NCBI GenBank assembly: GCA_002437945.1
Contig: DJSB01000040.1
Span: 1 to 8,416 of the forward strand
Source of the DNA: Christensenella sp. UBA6345
GTDB lineage: Bacteria; Bacillota; Clostridia; Christensenellales; UBA1242
Length of the DNA stretch: 8,416 nucleotides
Reading direction: 5' to 3'
Position 1 is the first letter of the stretch. Each line of letters begins with the position of its first letter. Shown here piece by piece: positions 1 to 6,402 of this stretch. The position numbers and the translations under genes were made by a program. Below the pieces are notes generated by a model. It saw only the letters and a program-made list of their open reading frames with translations. It did not search any database and had not been told where the DNA came from.

Positions 1-20
1 CAAAAATGGGGTTCACTTCA
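1..20 (-). mobile_element. Putative insertion-sequence terminal repeat, left edge (IS3/IS150-like tip)
   Basis: Read outward on the minus strand the edge is TGAAGTGAACCCCATTTTTG. Its first 13 bases (window 8-20) recur in opposite orientation at 8398-8410. A 5'-TG tip followed by a run of C is typical of IS3-family ends, IS150 in particular. The tip faces into the window, so the element body, if present, lies to the left and cannot be seen. No transposase is in the window. The repeat is seen directly; the IS identity is inference. It could instead be another dispersed intergenic repeat. Confidence 0.45.
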
Positions 21-101
21 ATAATTCGGGGTTGTTTTTTTGTTTTATAATCCAAATACATTTAAATCGGAACAATTATAGACTTTTTATTAACAATACT
101 T

Positions 102-130
102 ATACTCAAAATGTAACATTATGCTATAAT
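102..130 (+). promoter_or_regulatory. Extended -10 promoter with 5-1-5 inverted repeat, hydrolase/XRE operon
   Basis: A perfect TATAAT sits at 125-130 with an upstream TGC (122-124), giving an extended -10 box, 23 bases before the hydrolase start. No good -35 hexamer lies 16-18 bases upstream, which extended -10 promoters tolerate. AATGTAACATT (110-120), a 5-1-5 inverted repeat, lies in the spacer and could be an operator, for example for the XRE protein encoded in the same operon. The promoter is well supported by sequence; the operator role is inference. Confidence 0.6.
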
Positions 131-153
131 AATATCGTAATAAAGGAGATGTT

Positions 154-1098
154 ATGAATAATATTATAGAAGAAAGAGTTGTAATTGGAGGAGAAACTAA
201 TATAGGTGCTACAATTAGTTACTCTGACAAAAGTAAAAAAAGACCTTTGATTCTATTGATTATGGGAACAGGCAAAACTGATAGAGATGGCAACATGAAA
301 GGATTTAAAACAGACATATATAAAAATTTGTCAGATATGTTTGTTAAATTTGGATATGTTTGTGTAAGATACGATAAAAGAGGAACTTACGCATCAACAG
401 GCAATTATAATACATCGGGGCTTTCAGATTTGGTTAACGATTCTGCAAGAGTTATTGAGTATATAAAGGGATTAGATTTTATTGATGAAAATAAAATTGT
501 TGCTTGTGGACATAGTGAAGGTTCAATGATTGCTACATTACTTACAAAACAAATAAAACTTAATAGAATTATATTGCTTGGTGGTGCTTGTATGTGTATG
601 AGGAGTGCATTAATGTATCAAAATACAAAAACAATACAAGAGTTTAAAAACAAAAAAGGATTACTTGCTTGGTATATAAATAAAGTTGTTAAAAATGAAA
701 CTATAGAGAAACGAGTCAAGTCAATGTTTGATAAGGCAAAAACAGCTAAAAAGGATAGATATTTCTTTAATGGCGCTTTCCTGAATACTAAATGGATGAA
801 AGAGCATGGAGATCTTACAGATGATGAGTTTGTTAAAATGATTGCAGATTATGATGGTAAAGTTTTAGCAATAACAGGCACAGCAGATTTAAGTGCAGAT
901 TATACATATTTAGATAAAATTTCAGAATTTGAAAATGTAACAACATATACACCAGAGAATGTTAACCATATTTTACGAGAAGTTGATGATAATAATAGTT
1001 ATTTAACAATTAAAAAACAATATAAAAGATTATCTCAACAACTAATACATGCAGGAACAAAAGAGCAAATTCATGATTTTTTAGAAAAAGAGTGGTAA
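154..1098 (+). CDS. Alpha/beta hydrolase (serine hydrolase/esterase-like)
   Basis: A 314-residue alpha/beta-hydrolase-fold protein, predicted cytoplasmic because no signal peptide or membrane segment is seen. The nucleophile elbow is GHSEG with Ser121. The likely acid is Asp245 (in TGTAD) or Asp249, and the likely catalytic His is His272 (VNHIL), so a full Ser-Asp-His triad can be proposed. The loop around residues 36-40 (IMGTG) sits where the oxyanion-hole turn is expected after the first core strand. A helical insertion at about 155-225 would form the lid or cap. The ATG start follows AAAGGAGA (142-149) at good spacing and lies downstream of an extended -10 promoter. The substrate cannot be read from the sequence; a small ester, lipid or peptide-like acyl substrate is typical of the fold. 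The gene is first in a two-gene operon with the XRE regulator, which begins 14 bases after its stop. This suggests a regulated accessory function rather than central metabolism. Confidence 0.85.
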   Translation: MNNIIEERVVIGGETNIGATISYSDKSKKRPLILLIMGTGKTDRDGNMKGFKTDIYKNLSDMFVKFGYVCVRYDKRGTYASTGNYNTSGLSDLVNDSARVIEYIKGLDFIDENKIVACGHSEGSMIATLLTKQIKLNRIILLGGACMCMRSALMYQNTKTIQEFKNKKGLLAWYINKVVKNETIEKRVKSMFDKAKTAKKDRYFFNGAFLNTKWMKEHGDLTDDEFVKMIADYDGKVLAITGTADLSADYTYLDKISEFENVTTYTPENVNHILREVDDNNSYLTIKKQYKRLSQQLIHAGTKEQIHDFLEKEW

Positions 1099-1112
1099 AT
1101 TGGGAGTGTTAA

Positions 1113-1724
1113 GTGGACTATAATAAAATTGGAGAATTTATTTCAAAAGAAAGAAAATTAAAAAAATTAACACAGGTAAAACTTGCTAAAAAAGTTTTTG
1201 TTAGTGAAAAAACAATTTCTAAATGGGAAAACGGTAATGGAATACCTGATACAAACACTCTTACAAAACTATGTGAAGTTTTCGATTGTACCATAAATGA
1301 ACTACTAAATGGCGAAAGAATTTCAAAACAAGATTATTCAAACAAAGCAGAAGAAAAACTTTTAGAGTTGCAAAAAATAAAAGAAGATAAAGACAAGTTA
1401 TTGCTATCTGTTGAGATTATCGCATCTTTTTGTGTTTTATTGCCCGCTTTTACTATGGTTTTTTTATCAATAATATTATTTAAAAAAGGATTTGTTACCA
1501 TTCCTATAATAATGATAATTGTGAGTATTGTGAGTATTATAGCAATATGTCTAATAGCAATAAGAATTGAACAAAAAGCAGGTTACTATTACTGTGAAAA
1601 ATGTAGTCATAAACATATCCCAAAATTTAATCAAGTATTATTTGCTACACACATAAACAGAACAAGAAAAATGAAATGTCCGAAATGCAAACAAAAATCT
1701 TGGCACAAGAAAATAATTAAATAA
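1113..1724 (+). CDS. XRE-family regulator with two membrane segments and C-terminal zinc ribbon
   Basis: A 203-residue protein with three parts. Residues about 6-66 are an XRE/Cro helix-turn-helix; the recognition region SEKTISKWENG (31-41) is characteristic. Residues about 98-124 and 127-151 are two hydrophobic stretches long enough to cross the membrane, joined by a very short turn. The C-terminus has two CxxC pairs, Cys161/Cys164 and Cys189/Cys192, spaced like a zinc ribbon. A charged Lys/Glu-rich linker (about 78-96) joins the DNA-binding and membrane parts. The start is GTG at 1113, preceded by GGGAG (1102-1106). It is probably cotranscribed with the hydrolase. By inference it is a membrane-tethered repressor that senses a membrane or redox/metal signal and may control its own operon; the ligand is unknown. 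Both N- and C-terminal domains would face the cytoplasm if the two segments form a hairpin. Confidence 0.85.
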   Translation: MDYNKIGEFISKERKLKKLTQVKLAKKVFVSEKTISKWENGNGIPDTNTLTKLCEVFDCTINELLNGERISKQDYSNKAEEKLLELQKIKEDKDKLLLSVEIIASFCVLLPAFTMVFLSIILFKKGFVTIPIIMIIVSIVSIIAICLIAIRIEQKAGYYYCEKCSHKHIPKFNQVLFATHINRTRKMKCPKCKQKSWHKKIIK

Positions 1725-1744
1725 ATCTATAAAATGGCAATTAG

Positions 1745-1798
1745 GTGTGTACTTGTCATACACAAGTGTTCTCGCATTGCTAGAACAGACAAGCACAC
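1745..1798 (+). other. Nested inverted repeats (structured spacer)
   Basis: Three pairings are visible. ACTTGT (1751-1756) pairs with ACAAGT (1762-1767) across a 5-base loop. TGTTCT (1767-1772) pairs with AGAACA (1782-1787) across a 9-base loop. GTGTG plus CTTGTC (1745-1749, 1752-1757) pairs with GACAAGCACAC (1788-1798), enclosing the rest. The outer pairing and the first hairpin share bases, so they exclude each other. The block is richer in G and C than the surrounding spacer. It begins 21 bases after the XRE gene stop. It could be an RNA structure at the 3' end of that operon or the palindromic end of a mobile element such as an IS200/IS605-type or MITE relic. No function is assigned. Confidence 0.5.
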
Positions 1799-1857
1799 GC
1801 ATAAGAGATAAATCAAATAAAATCTAGGTAAATCCCTTGAATATAAACGCCTTGTTT

Positions 1858-1897
1858 AAAAGAGATTTGTACGCAGGCTTTCTGCAAAATCTTTTTT
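1858..1897 (+). terminator. Terminator-like hairpin with competing upstream pairing
   Basis: The arms at 1858-1868 and 1887-1897 pair over 11 positions with one G-T wobble. The stem is capped by GCAG (1873-1876) pairing with CTGC (1882-1885), and the downstream arm ends in six T. It can end transcripts from the hydrolase/XRE operon. The upstream arm can also pair with AAATCCCTT (1830-1838), 8 of 9 positions, with TAAAC/GTTTA (1844-1848/1854-1858) closing a GCCTT loop. That would be an antiterminator-like alternative. The U-tract is part of the stem rather than after it, so the terminator call is moderate. Confidence 0.45.
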
Positions 1898-1940
1898 ACA
1901 CTCGGCTATTTTTTATGCTACAAAAAAAAACAATAAATAA

Positions 1941-2060
1941 AGTAAATTAAAAAATAAAGACATTGAAGAATCTAAACAAACTTTTGAAATATCTAAAGAA
2001 GATATTAAAGCACATTTTAGATATATAATGAAAGAATGTCCTAGTAGTGCTATAAAATAA
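1941..2060 (+). pseudogene. Start-less coding remnant (C-terminal fragment, family unknown)
   Basis: The frame opens after a TAA (1938-1940) and runs 39 codons to a TAA at 2058-2060. The peptide has a protein-like, mixed composition: QTFEISKEDIKAHFRYIM is followed by KECPSSAIK. Acidic and basic residues are balanced, and one Cys and one Pro lie near the end. This differs from the Phe/Tyr/Ile-rich output of random frames in this AT-rich spacer. The only ATG (2028) is ten codons before the stop, and no ribosome binding site precedes the frame. I therefore read it as the 3' end of a decayed gene. The family is not recognised, and a chance frame is possible. Confidence 0.35.
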
Positions 2061-2336
2061 CTTATACGAAAAATAAATGTATATAACAAGATAGAAAAAT
2101 AACTCTAGTTTCAATTCCTTTTGCTCTAAATATTGTCTTTTTTTTATTTTAATCAATTATTCTTATTTCATTTTCGATAAATATAAATATTATATATTAT
2201 TAATAATTTACATATATAAATACATTCTTCACAATACTATGCATATACTACTTTTTTGTCTATATAAAGCGATTATTTTGTATTTACATAGTACTTTGTG
2301 AGTATTTTGATAATTATCAATCGATTAATTAGTTTA
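2061..2336. other. AT-rich spacer with a perfect 14-base palindrome
   Basis: No gene is supported here. The stretch is extremely AT-rich, with T runs near 2135-2144 and alternating AT around 2181-2205. The notable site is TTGATAATTATCAA (2307-2320), a perfect palindrome 17 bases before the proposed -35 box of the deacetylase gene. GATAAT half-sites resemble those of Fur/PerR-type operators, but the spacing is not the canonical 7-1-7, so the regulator is unassigned. Confidence 0.4.
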
Positions 2337-2364
2337 TTGTAACAACTTTCATTTTTTTCATAAT
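2337..2364 (+). promoter_or_regulatory. Promoter of the polysaccharide deacetylase-like gene
   Basis: TTGTAA (2337-2342) and CATAAT (2359-2364) are separated by 16 bases and would give a leader of about 33 bases. A perfect TATAAT at 2381-2386 is closer to the gene but would put the start of transcription at or inside the ribosome binding site, so I prefer the upstream pair. This is sequence-based inference. Confidence 0.45.
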
Positions 2365-2403
2365 AGTTTAATATCACTCATATAATTAAATAAGGTGAGA
2401 TTT

Positions 2404-3114
2404 ATGAAAAATAAAAAAGAAAAAATTTTTATTCATGGCATAGCCAATTTAGTTATTATATGTGTATTAGTGGTATTTGTAGCCATTACTTTTATAGTGC
2501 CATCTACTGCAGTTTTTGGACGTTCAAATAATTCTCCAATATATCATGGTAATCAAAAATCTAATAAAGTCAGTCTTATGATTAATGTTTATTGGGGGAC
2601 TGAATACCTTAATGATATATTAAAAACTCTTAATGATTATGGTATTACAACAACATTTTTTGTTGGCGGGCAATGGGTAGAAAAAGAACAAGACTATTTA
2701 ATCAAGATTAAAAATATGGGGCATGAAATAGGTAATCATGGTTATTTCCATAAAGATCATAACAAGTTAAGTTATGACCAAAATGTCGATGAAATCAAGA
2801 CCTGCCACACGATAGTAAAACAAGTCGCTAATGTTGATATGAATTTATTTGCACCACCTAGTGGCTATTACAATAAAAATACACTTGAAGTAGCCCAATC
2901 ACTTGGATACAAGACAATTATGTGGAGTAGAGATACTATTGATTGGAGAGATAAGGATAGCGATATTGTATATAAAAGGGCAATTAATGTAAAAGGTGGC
3001 GATTTAGTTTTAATGCACCCAACCCAACACACCAGTCAAGCCTTACCATCTATATTGGATTATTATCAACAACACAATATAGTTGTTACTACAGTTAGCG
3101 ATGTATTGCTATAA
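2404..3114 (+). CDS. PdaB-like polysaccharide deacetylase family protein (NodB fold), atypical active site
   Basis: A 236-residue protein with one N-terminal membrane anchor or uncleaved signal (about 13-36) and an extracellular NodB (CE4) domain from about 55 to the end. Family motifs are partly kept. The metal-binding HxxxH is present (His112, His116 in NHGYFH), as are the Asp/Trp motif (Asp177, Asp180, Trp181) and the LxH motif (LVLMH, His205). Motif 1, normally TFDDG, reads INVYWG (60-65), so both acidic residues are gone. The motif 3 Arg is Ala150 (FAPPSG). The WG in motif 1, the PPSG motif and the overall size resemble PdaB-type sporulation deacetylases, which act on spore or cell-wall peptidoglycan. 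I chose ATG 2404 because AAGGTGAG (2392-2399) sits just upstream; the earlier in-frame GTG at 2395 lies inside that ribosome binding site. It has its own promoter and terminator, so it is monocistronic. Family assignment is firm; deacetylase activity is doubtful. Confidence 0.85.
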   Translation: MKNKKEKIFIHGIANLVIICVLVVFVAITFIVPSTAVFGRSNNSPIYHGNQKSNKVSLMINVYWGTEYLNDILKTLNDYGITTTFFVGGQWVEKEQDYLIKIKNMGHEIGNHGYFHKDHNKLSYDQNVDEIKTCHTIVKQVANVDMNLFAPPSGYYNKNTLEVAQSLGYKTIMWSRDTIDWRDKDSDIVYKRAINVKGGDLVLMHPTQHTSQALPSILDYYQQHNIVVTTVSDVLL

Positions 3115-3176
3115 AAACTTACATAACAAATATTATCATAAATTAGTAACAAATCATGTTTTATGTAAACAATTAT

Positions 3177-3206
3177 AAAGATGTATATTTTGTATACATC
3201 TTTTTT
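3177..3206 (+). terminator. Intrinsic terminator after the deacetylase-like gene
   Basis: AAAGATGTATA (3177-3187) and TATACATCTTT (3193-3203) form a perfect 11-bp stem with a TTTTG loop. The T run covers 3201-3206. It lies 63 bases after the deacetylase stop and separates that gene from the ftsK operon. The A-run on its upstream side is short, so it is best read as acting on the + strand. Confidence 0.85.
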
Positions 3207-3220
3207 CAAAATATATTATT

Positions 3221-3256
3221 GTTTTATTTCATAAAACAAACCAATTATGATATACT
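3221..3256 (+). promoter_or_regulatory. Extended -10 promoter of the ftsK-rimO-pgsA operon with overlapping inverted repeat
   Basis: TATACT (3251-3256) is preceded by TGA (3248-3250), an extended -10 box. A weak -35, TTCATA (3228-3233), lies 17 bases upstream. GTTTTATTTCATAAAAC (3221-3237) is a perfect 7-3-7 inverted repeat covering that -35, so a repressor bound there would block the promoter. The leader would be about 30 bases. The promoter is plausible; the operator is inference. Confidence 0.45.
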
Positions 3257-3294
3257 TAATCTGATTAGTTATGTATTTATAGGGGGAAATTATT

Positions 3295-6200
3295 TTGCCA
3301 GTATATTCTAACAACAATAGTATTAAAAACCAAAAAAGACAATTAGTAATTAATCGAATTGGAATTGCTCTTACAGTTGTCTTTAGTGTTTTGTTAATTA
3401 ATATGATATTCAACATATTACCATTTATTAATTCATTTTTATTAGGTACTTTTGGCTTATTTATGTATGCCATTTGTATTGCTAGTATAATTATAGGTAT
3501 TATGATGATTCGCAATGTACGAATATCAGCCCAAGGTAGCGATATTTTATTTGTGTGCTTAACTTTTGGGGTTTTACTTATTATTCTACATTTAGCCACG
3601 ACCACTAAATTTGTAGATTTATCCTACGGACAGTATATAGCCCAATGTTATCATTATAAATATTCTGCTGGTGGTGTAATATTTGCTATTATTACTTATC
3701 CAATTAATTTGTTATTAACCCATCTAGTAGCATCATTTACCGTACTAGCCATAATAGAAATTGTATTGCTTGCATTTACTATCGTACACTTTGTTACAAG
3801 TCCAGATAGAGCAGTAAAAATTAACAATAAAAATGTACAACAAGAGAGTGAAGTAAAGCAAAAAGTCGAAACCAAACTTGATTATGATACTGCCAACATT
3901 AAAGAAACTAATGAAGATTATGACGATTTAATAGTAGCAGATGACGCAGTTGTTACACAAGAAAAGCCACAGATGACTGATGAAGAATATGAAGACAAAC
4001 AAAAGGCTAAATCTATATTAGGTTTAAGCAATCAAGCAAAACAATCTAATGAACGTGAAAATCCAATTAATCATCTTAAACCTACTTTTAGTAGCAGTGA
4101 AGAAACAGCAATGTTTGATGAAAAATACAGAAATAATAACTATTCAAAGCCACAACGTATTCTGCATTCCGAGCCAGAAATCACAGCAAAACCAGAGAGA
4201 AAACTTACCGAAAAAGATAAAGAAAATCTTAAATATCTTCAAGACATTACAGGTGGATATTTTGGTAAGTTAGAAGAAGAAAAACCAGTACAAAAAGAAG
4301 TTAAAAATAATAATACAGATTATGATGTTATGGAAGACTTGTATGATGAAGATTTAACTAGAGATAATTATAAATCCAAATATCCTAAACCTGATATTAA
4401 AGTTGAAGCAAAAGAGACTTTATTCAGTAAATCTAATAGTCCATCATATCTTAACAATATTAACACCGATTTTTCTAATAATAACAATATAGATTATAAA
4501 GCAGGCAGTCAAAATAATAATGGCTACAATAACTCGAGACCTAATAATAATTCATATAGCAATAATAACTCTTATAACAATAATTCGTTAGACAATAGAA
4601 AAAATAACAATTCATTTAACAATTTTAGACAAGACAATAATTCAAGTCAAAATAATGTAAATAGTGGCTATAAGAATAATAGCGAGATGTTATTTGGTAA
4701 TCAATTTGATAAAGATGAAGATGTGGTTATTAATGATGATAATAGTTTTGCTAGCGAAGAAGTTAAACCTGCACATCAATACAATAACCAAAATAATATG
4801 AATAATCGTAACAATGATAACTATCGCAATAATGATAGAAGTAATTACGATTCTCGCAATAACAATAACAATAACAATCAATTTAAACAAGTTAAAAATG
4901 ATAAGCCAGAAGAGCCACAAAAGAAGCCATACAAAAAACCACCTGCATATGTTAAACCACCTATTGATTTATTAAAATCTATAGATAATTCAAGCAATTC
5001 GCATAATGATAATAACACAGAAAAAGCACGTATTCTTGAAGAAACTTTGGCAAGTTTTAATGTACCAGCAAAAGTTGTATCTATCACAAAAGGTCCAGCA
5101 ATTACTAGATTCGAACTTCAAATGCAACAGGGTGTTTCTGTAAAAAAAGTTATGACTCATATAGAAGACTTGTCCATGGTGCTTGAAGCCAATGGTAAAG
5201 TACGTATGGAAATACCTATTCCAGGTAAAAATGCTTTTGGTGTAGAAGTTCCTAATGAATCTATAGAAACTGTACCATTAAGAGATATTATCGAATCATT
5301 CGCATTTCAGGGTAGTAAATCACCTACAACTTATGCGCTTGGTAAAGATATTACTGGTGAATGTAAAGTTGCATGCATAAATAAAGCACCACATATGTTG
5401 GTGGCGGGTCAAACTGGTAGTGGTAAATCTGTATGTCTTAATGCTATGCTTATAAGTTTATTATACAAAGCATCTCCAGAAGACGTAAAGATTATTCTAG
5501 TAGACCCAAAACGTGTTGAATTTACATTGTACAATGGGCTACCACATATGTTAATTCCTAAAGCCATTACTGAAATTGACAAGGCAATTGCCGCACTTGG
5601 CTGGTTGGTTGATGAAATGGAGAGAAGATACACTATTTTCTCACAAGCAAGAGTTAGAAATCTAGAAGATTATAACTCACGAGCAGAAATAACTTCTGGC
5701 GTAGAGCCAAAACTTCCATATATTGTTTATATCATAGATGAGTTAAATGACTTTATGATGCAAAATAAAAAGGAAGTTGAAGACAAAATTATGAAGATCA
5801 CTCAAAAGAGCCGTGCAGCAGGTATTCACTTGGTAGTAGCAACTCAAAGACCTAGTGTAGACGTTATTACTGGTACAATTAAAGGTAACCTTAACTGCCG
5901 TATCGCTTTCGCTGTTGCTTCTTTCCCAGATAGTAAAACAATTCTTGACCAAGCCGGTGCAGAAAACTTACTTGGTAAAGGTGATATGTTGTACTCACCA
6001 GGCAATATTCCTACTCCTATACGTATTCAAGGTGCATTTGTATCCAATGAAGAAGTAGAAGCAGTTGTAGATTATGTAAAAGAGCACAATGAAGCAGACT
6101 TTGATAGTGATATTGAAGACCAAATGTTTAATAAACAATCTGGTGGATTTAATGCTGGTGGCAACGATTCAATGGCTTCATTTGATCCTATGCTTAAAGA

Positions 6201-6402
6201 TGCAGTTAGAATGGCAATAAACACCAATAGTATTAGCGTTTCAAAGATTCAACGTGCCTTTGGTCTAGGTTTCCCAAGAGCAGGAAAGATAGTTGACCAG
6301 ATGGAAGCGGCTGGCTTTATCAGTGCACCAGATAGCAAAAAAATGAGAACAATATTCATAACACAACAAGAATTTGAAGAACGTTTTGGAGAAGACTTAT
6401 AA
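3295..6402 (+). CDS. ftsK: DNA translocase FtsK/SpoIIIE
   Basis: A 1035-residue septal DNA pump that moves chromosomal DNA through the closing division or sporulation septum using ATP. Residues about 18-168 contain four or five membrane segments. Residues about 170-575 are a hydrophilic linker, first Glu/Lys/Asp-rich, then strongly Asn-rich (about 380-529, including an uninterrupted run of seven Asn). The motor domain spans about 578-930. Walker A is GQTGSGKS (705-712), Walker B is YIIDELND with Asp815-Glu816, and the conserved segments RAAGIHLVVATQRPSVDVITG and PGNIPTPIRIQGAFV are present. The C-terminal gamma winged helix (about 964-1035) is complete, but its recognition segment reads QRAFGLGFPRAGKI instead of the usual QRRFRIGYxRAA. 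The TTG start at 3295 follows AGGGGGA (3281-3287). The first ATG (3403, codon 37) would cut the first membrane segment, so TTG is preferred. The gene heads a three-gene operon and overlaps rimO by one base. Family certain; FtsK versus SpoIIIE role cannot be separated. Confidence 0.97.
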   Translation: MPVYSNNNSIKNQKRQLVINRIGIALTVVFSVLLINMIFNILPFINSFLLGTFGLFMYAICIASIIIGIMMIRNVRISAQGSDILFVCLTFGVLLIILHLATTTKFVDLSYGQYIAQCYHYKYSAGGVIFAIITYPINLLLTHLVASFTVLAIIEIVLLAFTIVHFVTSPDRAVKINNKNVQQESEVKQKVETKLDYDTANIKETNEDYDDLIVADDAVVTQEKPQMTDEEYEDKQKAKSILGLSNQAKQSNERENPINHLKPTFSSSEETAMFDEKYRNNNYSKPQRILHSEPEITAKPERKLTEKDKENLKYLQDITGGYFGKLEEEKPVQKEVKNNNTDYDVMEDLYDEDLTRDNYKSKYPKPDIKVEAKETLFSKSNSPSYLNNINTDFSNNNNIDYKAGSQNNNGYNNSRPNNNSYSNNNSYNNNSLDNRKNNNSFNNFRQDNNSSQNNVNSGYKNNSEMLFGNQFDKDEDVVINDDNSFASEEVKPAHQYNNQNNMNNRNNDNYRNNDRSNYDSRNNNNNNNQFKQVKNDKPEEPQKKPYKKPPAYVKPPIDLLKSIDNSSNSHNDNNTEKARILEETLASFNVPAKVVSITKGPAITRFELQMQQGVSVKKVMTHIEDLSMVLEANGKVRMEIPIPGKNAFGVEVPNESIETVPLRDIIESFAFQGSKSPTTYALGKDITGECKVACINKAPHMLVAGQTGSGKSVCLNAMLISLLYKASPEDVKIILVDPKRVEFTLYNGLPHMLIPKAITEIDKAIAALGWLVDEMERRYTIFSQARVRNLEDYNSRAEITSGVEPKLPYIVYIIDELNDFMMQNKKEVEDKIMKITQKSRAAGIHLVVATQRPSVDVITGTIKGNLNCRIAFAVASFPDSKTILDQAGAENLLGKGDMLYSPGNIPTPIRIQGAFVSNEEVEAVVDYVKEHNEADFDSDIEDQMFNKQSGGFNAGGNDSMASFDPMLKDAVRMAINTNSISVSKIQRAFGLGFPRAGKIVDQMEAAGFISAPDSKKMRTIFITQQEFEERFGEDL

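Noticed and set aside
1741..1900. T-box or other known riboswitch
   Set aside because: No T-box sequence (GGTGGNACCGCG type) or other riboswitch core that I recognise, and no intact downstream gene to control.
1947..2156. 69-residue minus-strand frame
   Set aside because: Phe/Tyr/Ile-rich product, TTG start with no ribosome binding site, and it runs antisense to a more protein-like + strand remnant.
2395..2403. Alternative GTG start for the deacetylase-like gene
   Set aside because: The GTG is part of the AAGGTGAG ribosome binding site that serves ATG 2404.
3119..3168. 8-base inverted repeat TTACATAA/TTATGTAA flanking 34 bases
   Set aside because: Long loop and AT-only stem; the clear terminator just downstream explains the 3' end better.
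3403..3405. Alternative ATG start for ftsK
   Set aside because: It would cut the first membrane segment and has no good ribosome binding site, whereas TTG 3295 follows AGGGGGA at suitable spacing.
3216..3605. 129-residue minus-strand frame
   Set aside because: Antisense to the N-terminal membrane part of ftsK and across its promoter; composition is what the opposite strand of a membrane region gives.
4432..4878. Possible tandem DNA repeat or CRISPR-like array
   Set aside because: No fixed unit length and no repeat-spacer pattern; it is a low-complexity coding segment in frame with FtsK.
4690..4920. 76-residue minus-strand frame rich in Ile and Val
   Set aside because: It is the antisense reading of Asn codons (AAT/AAC read as ATT/GTT) in the FtsK linker.
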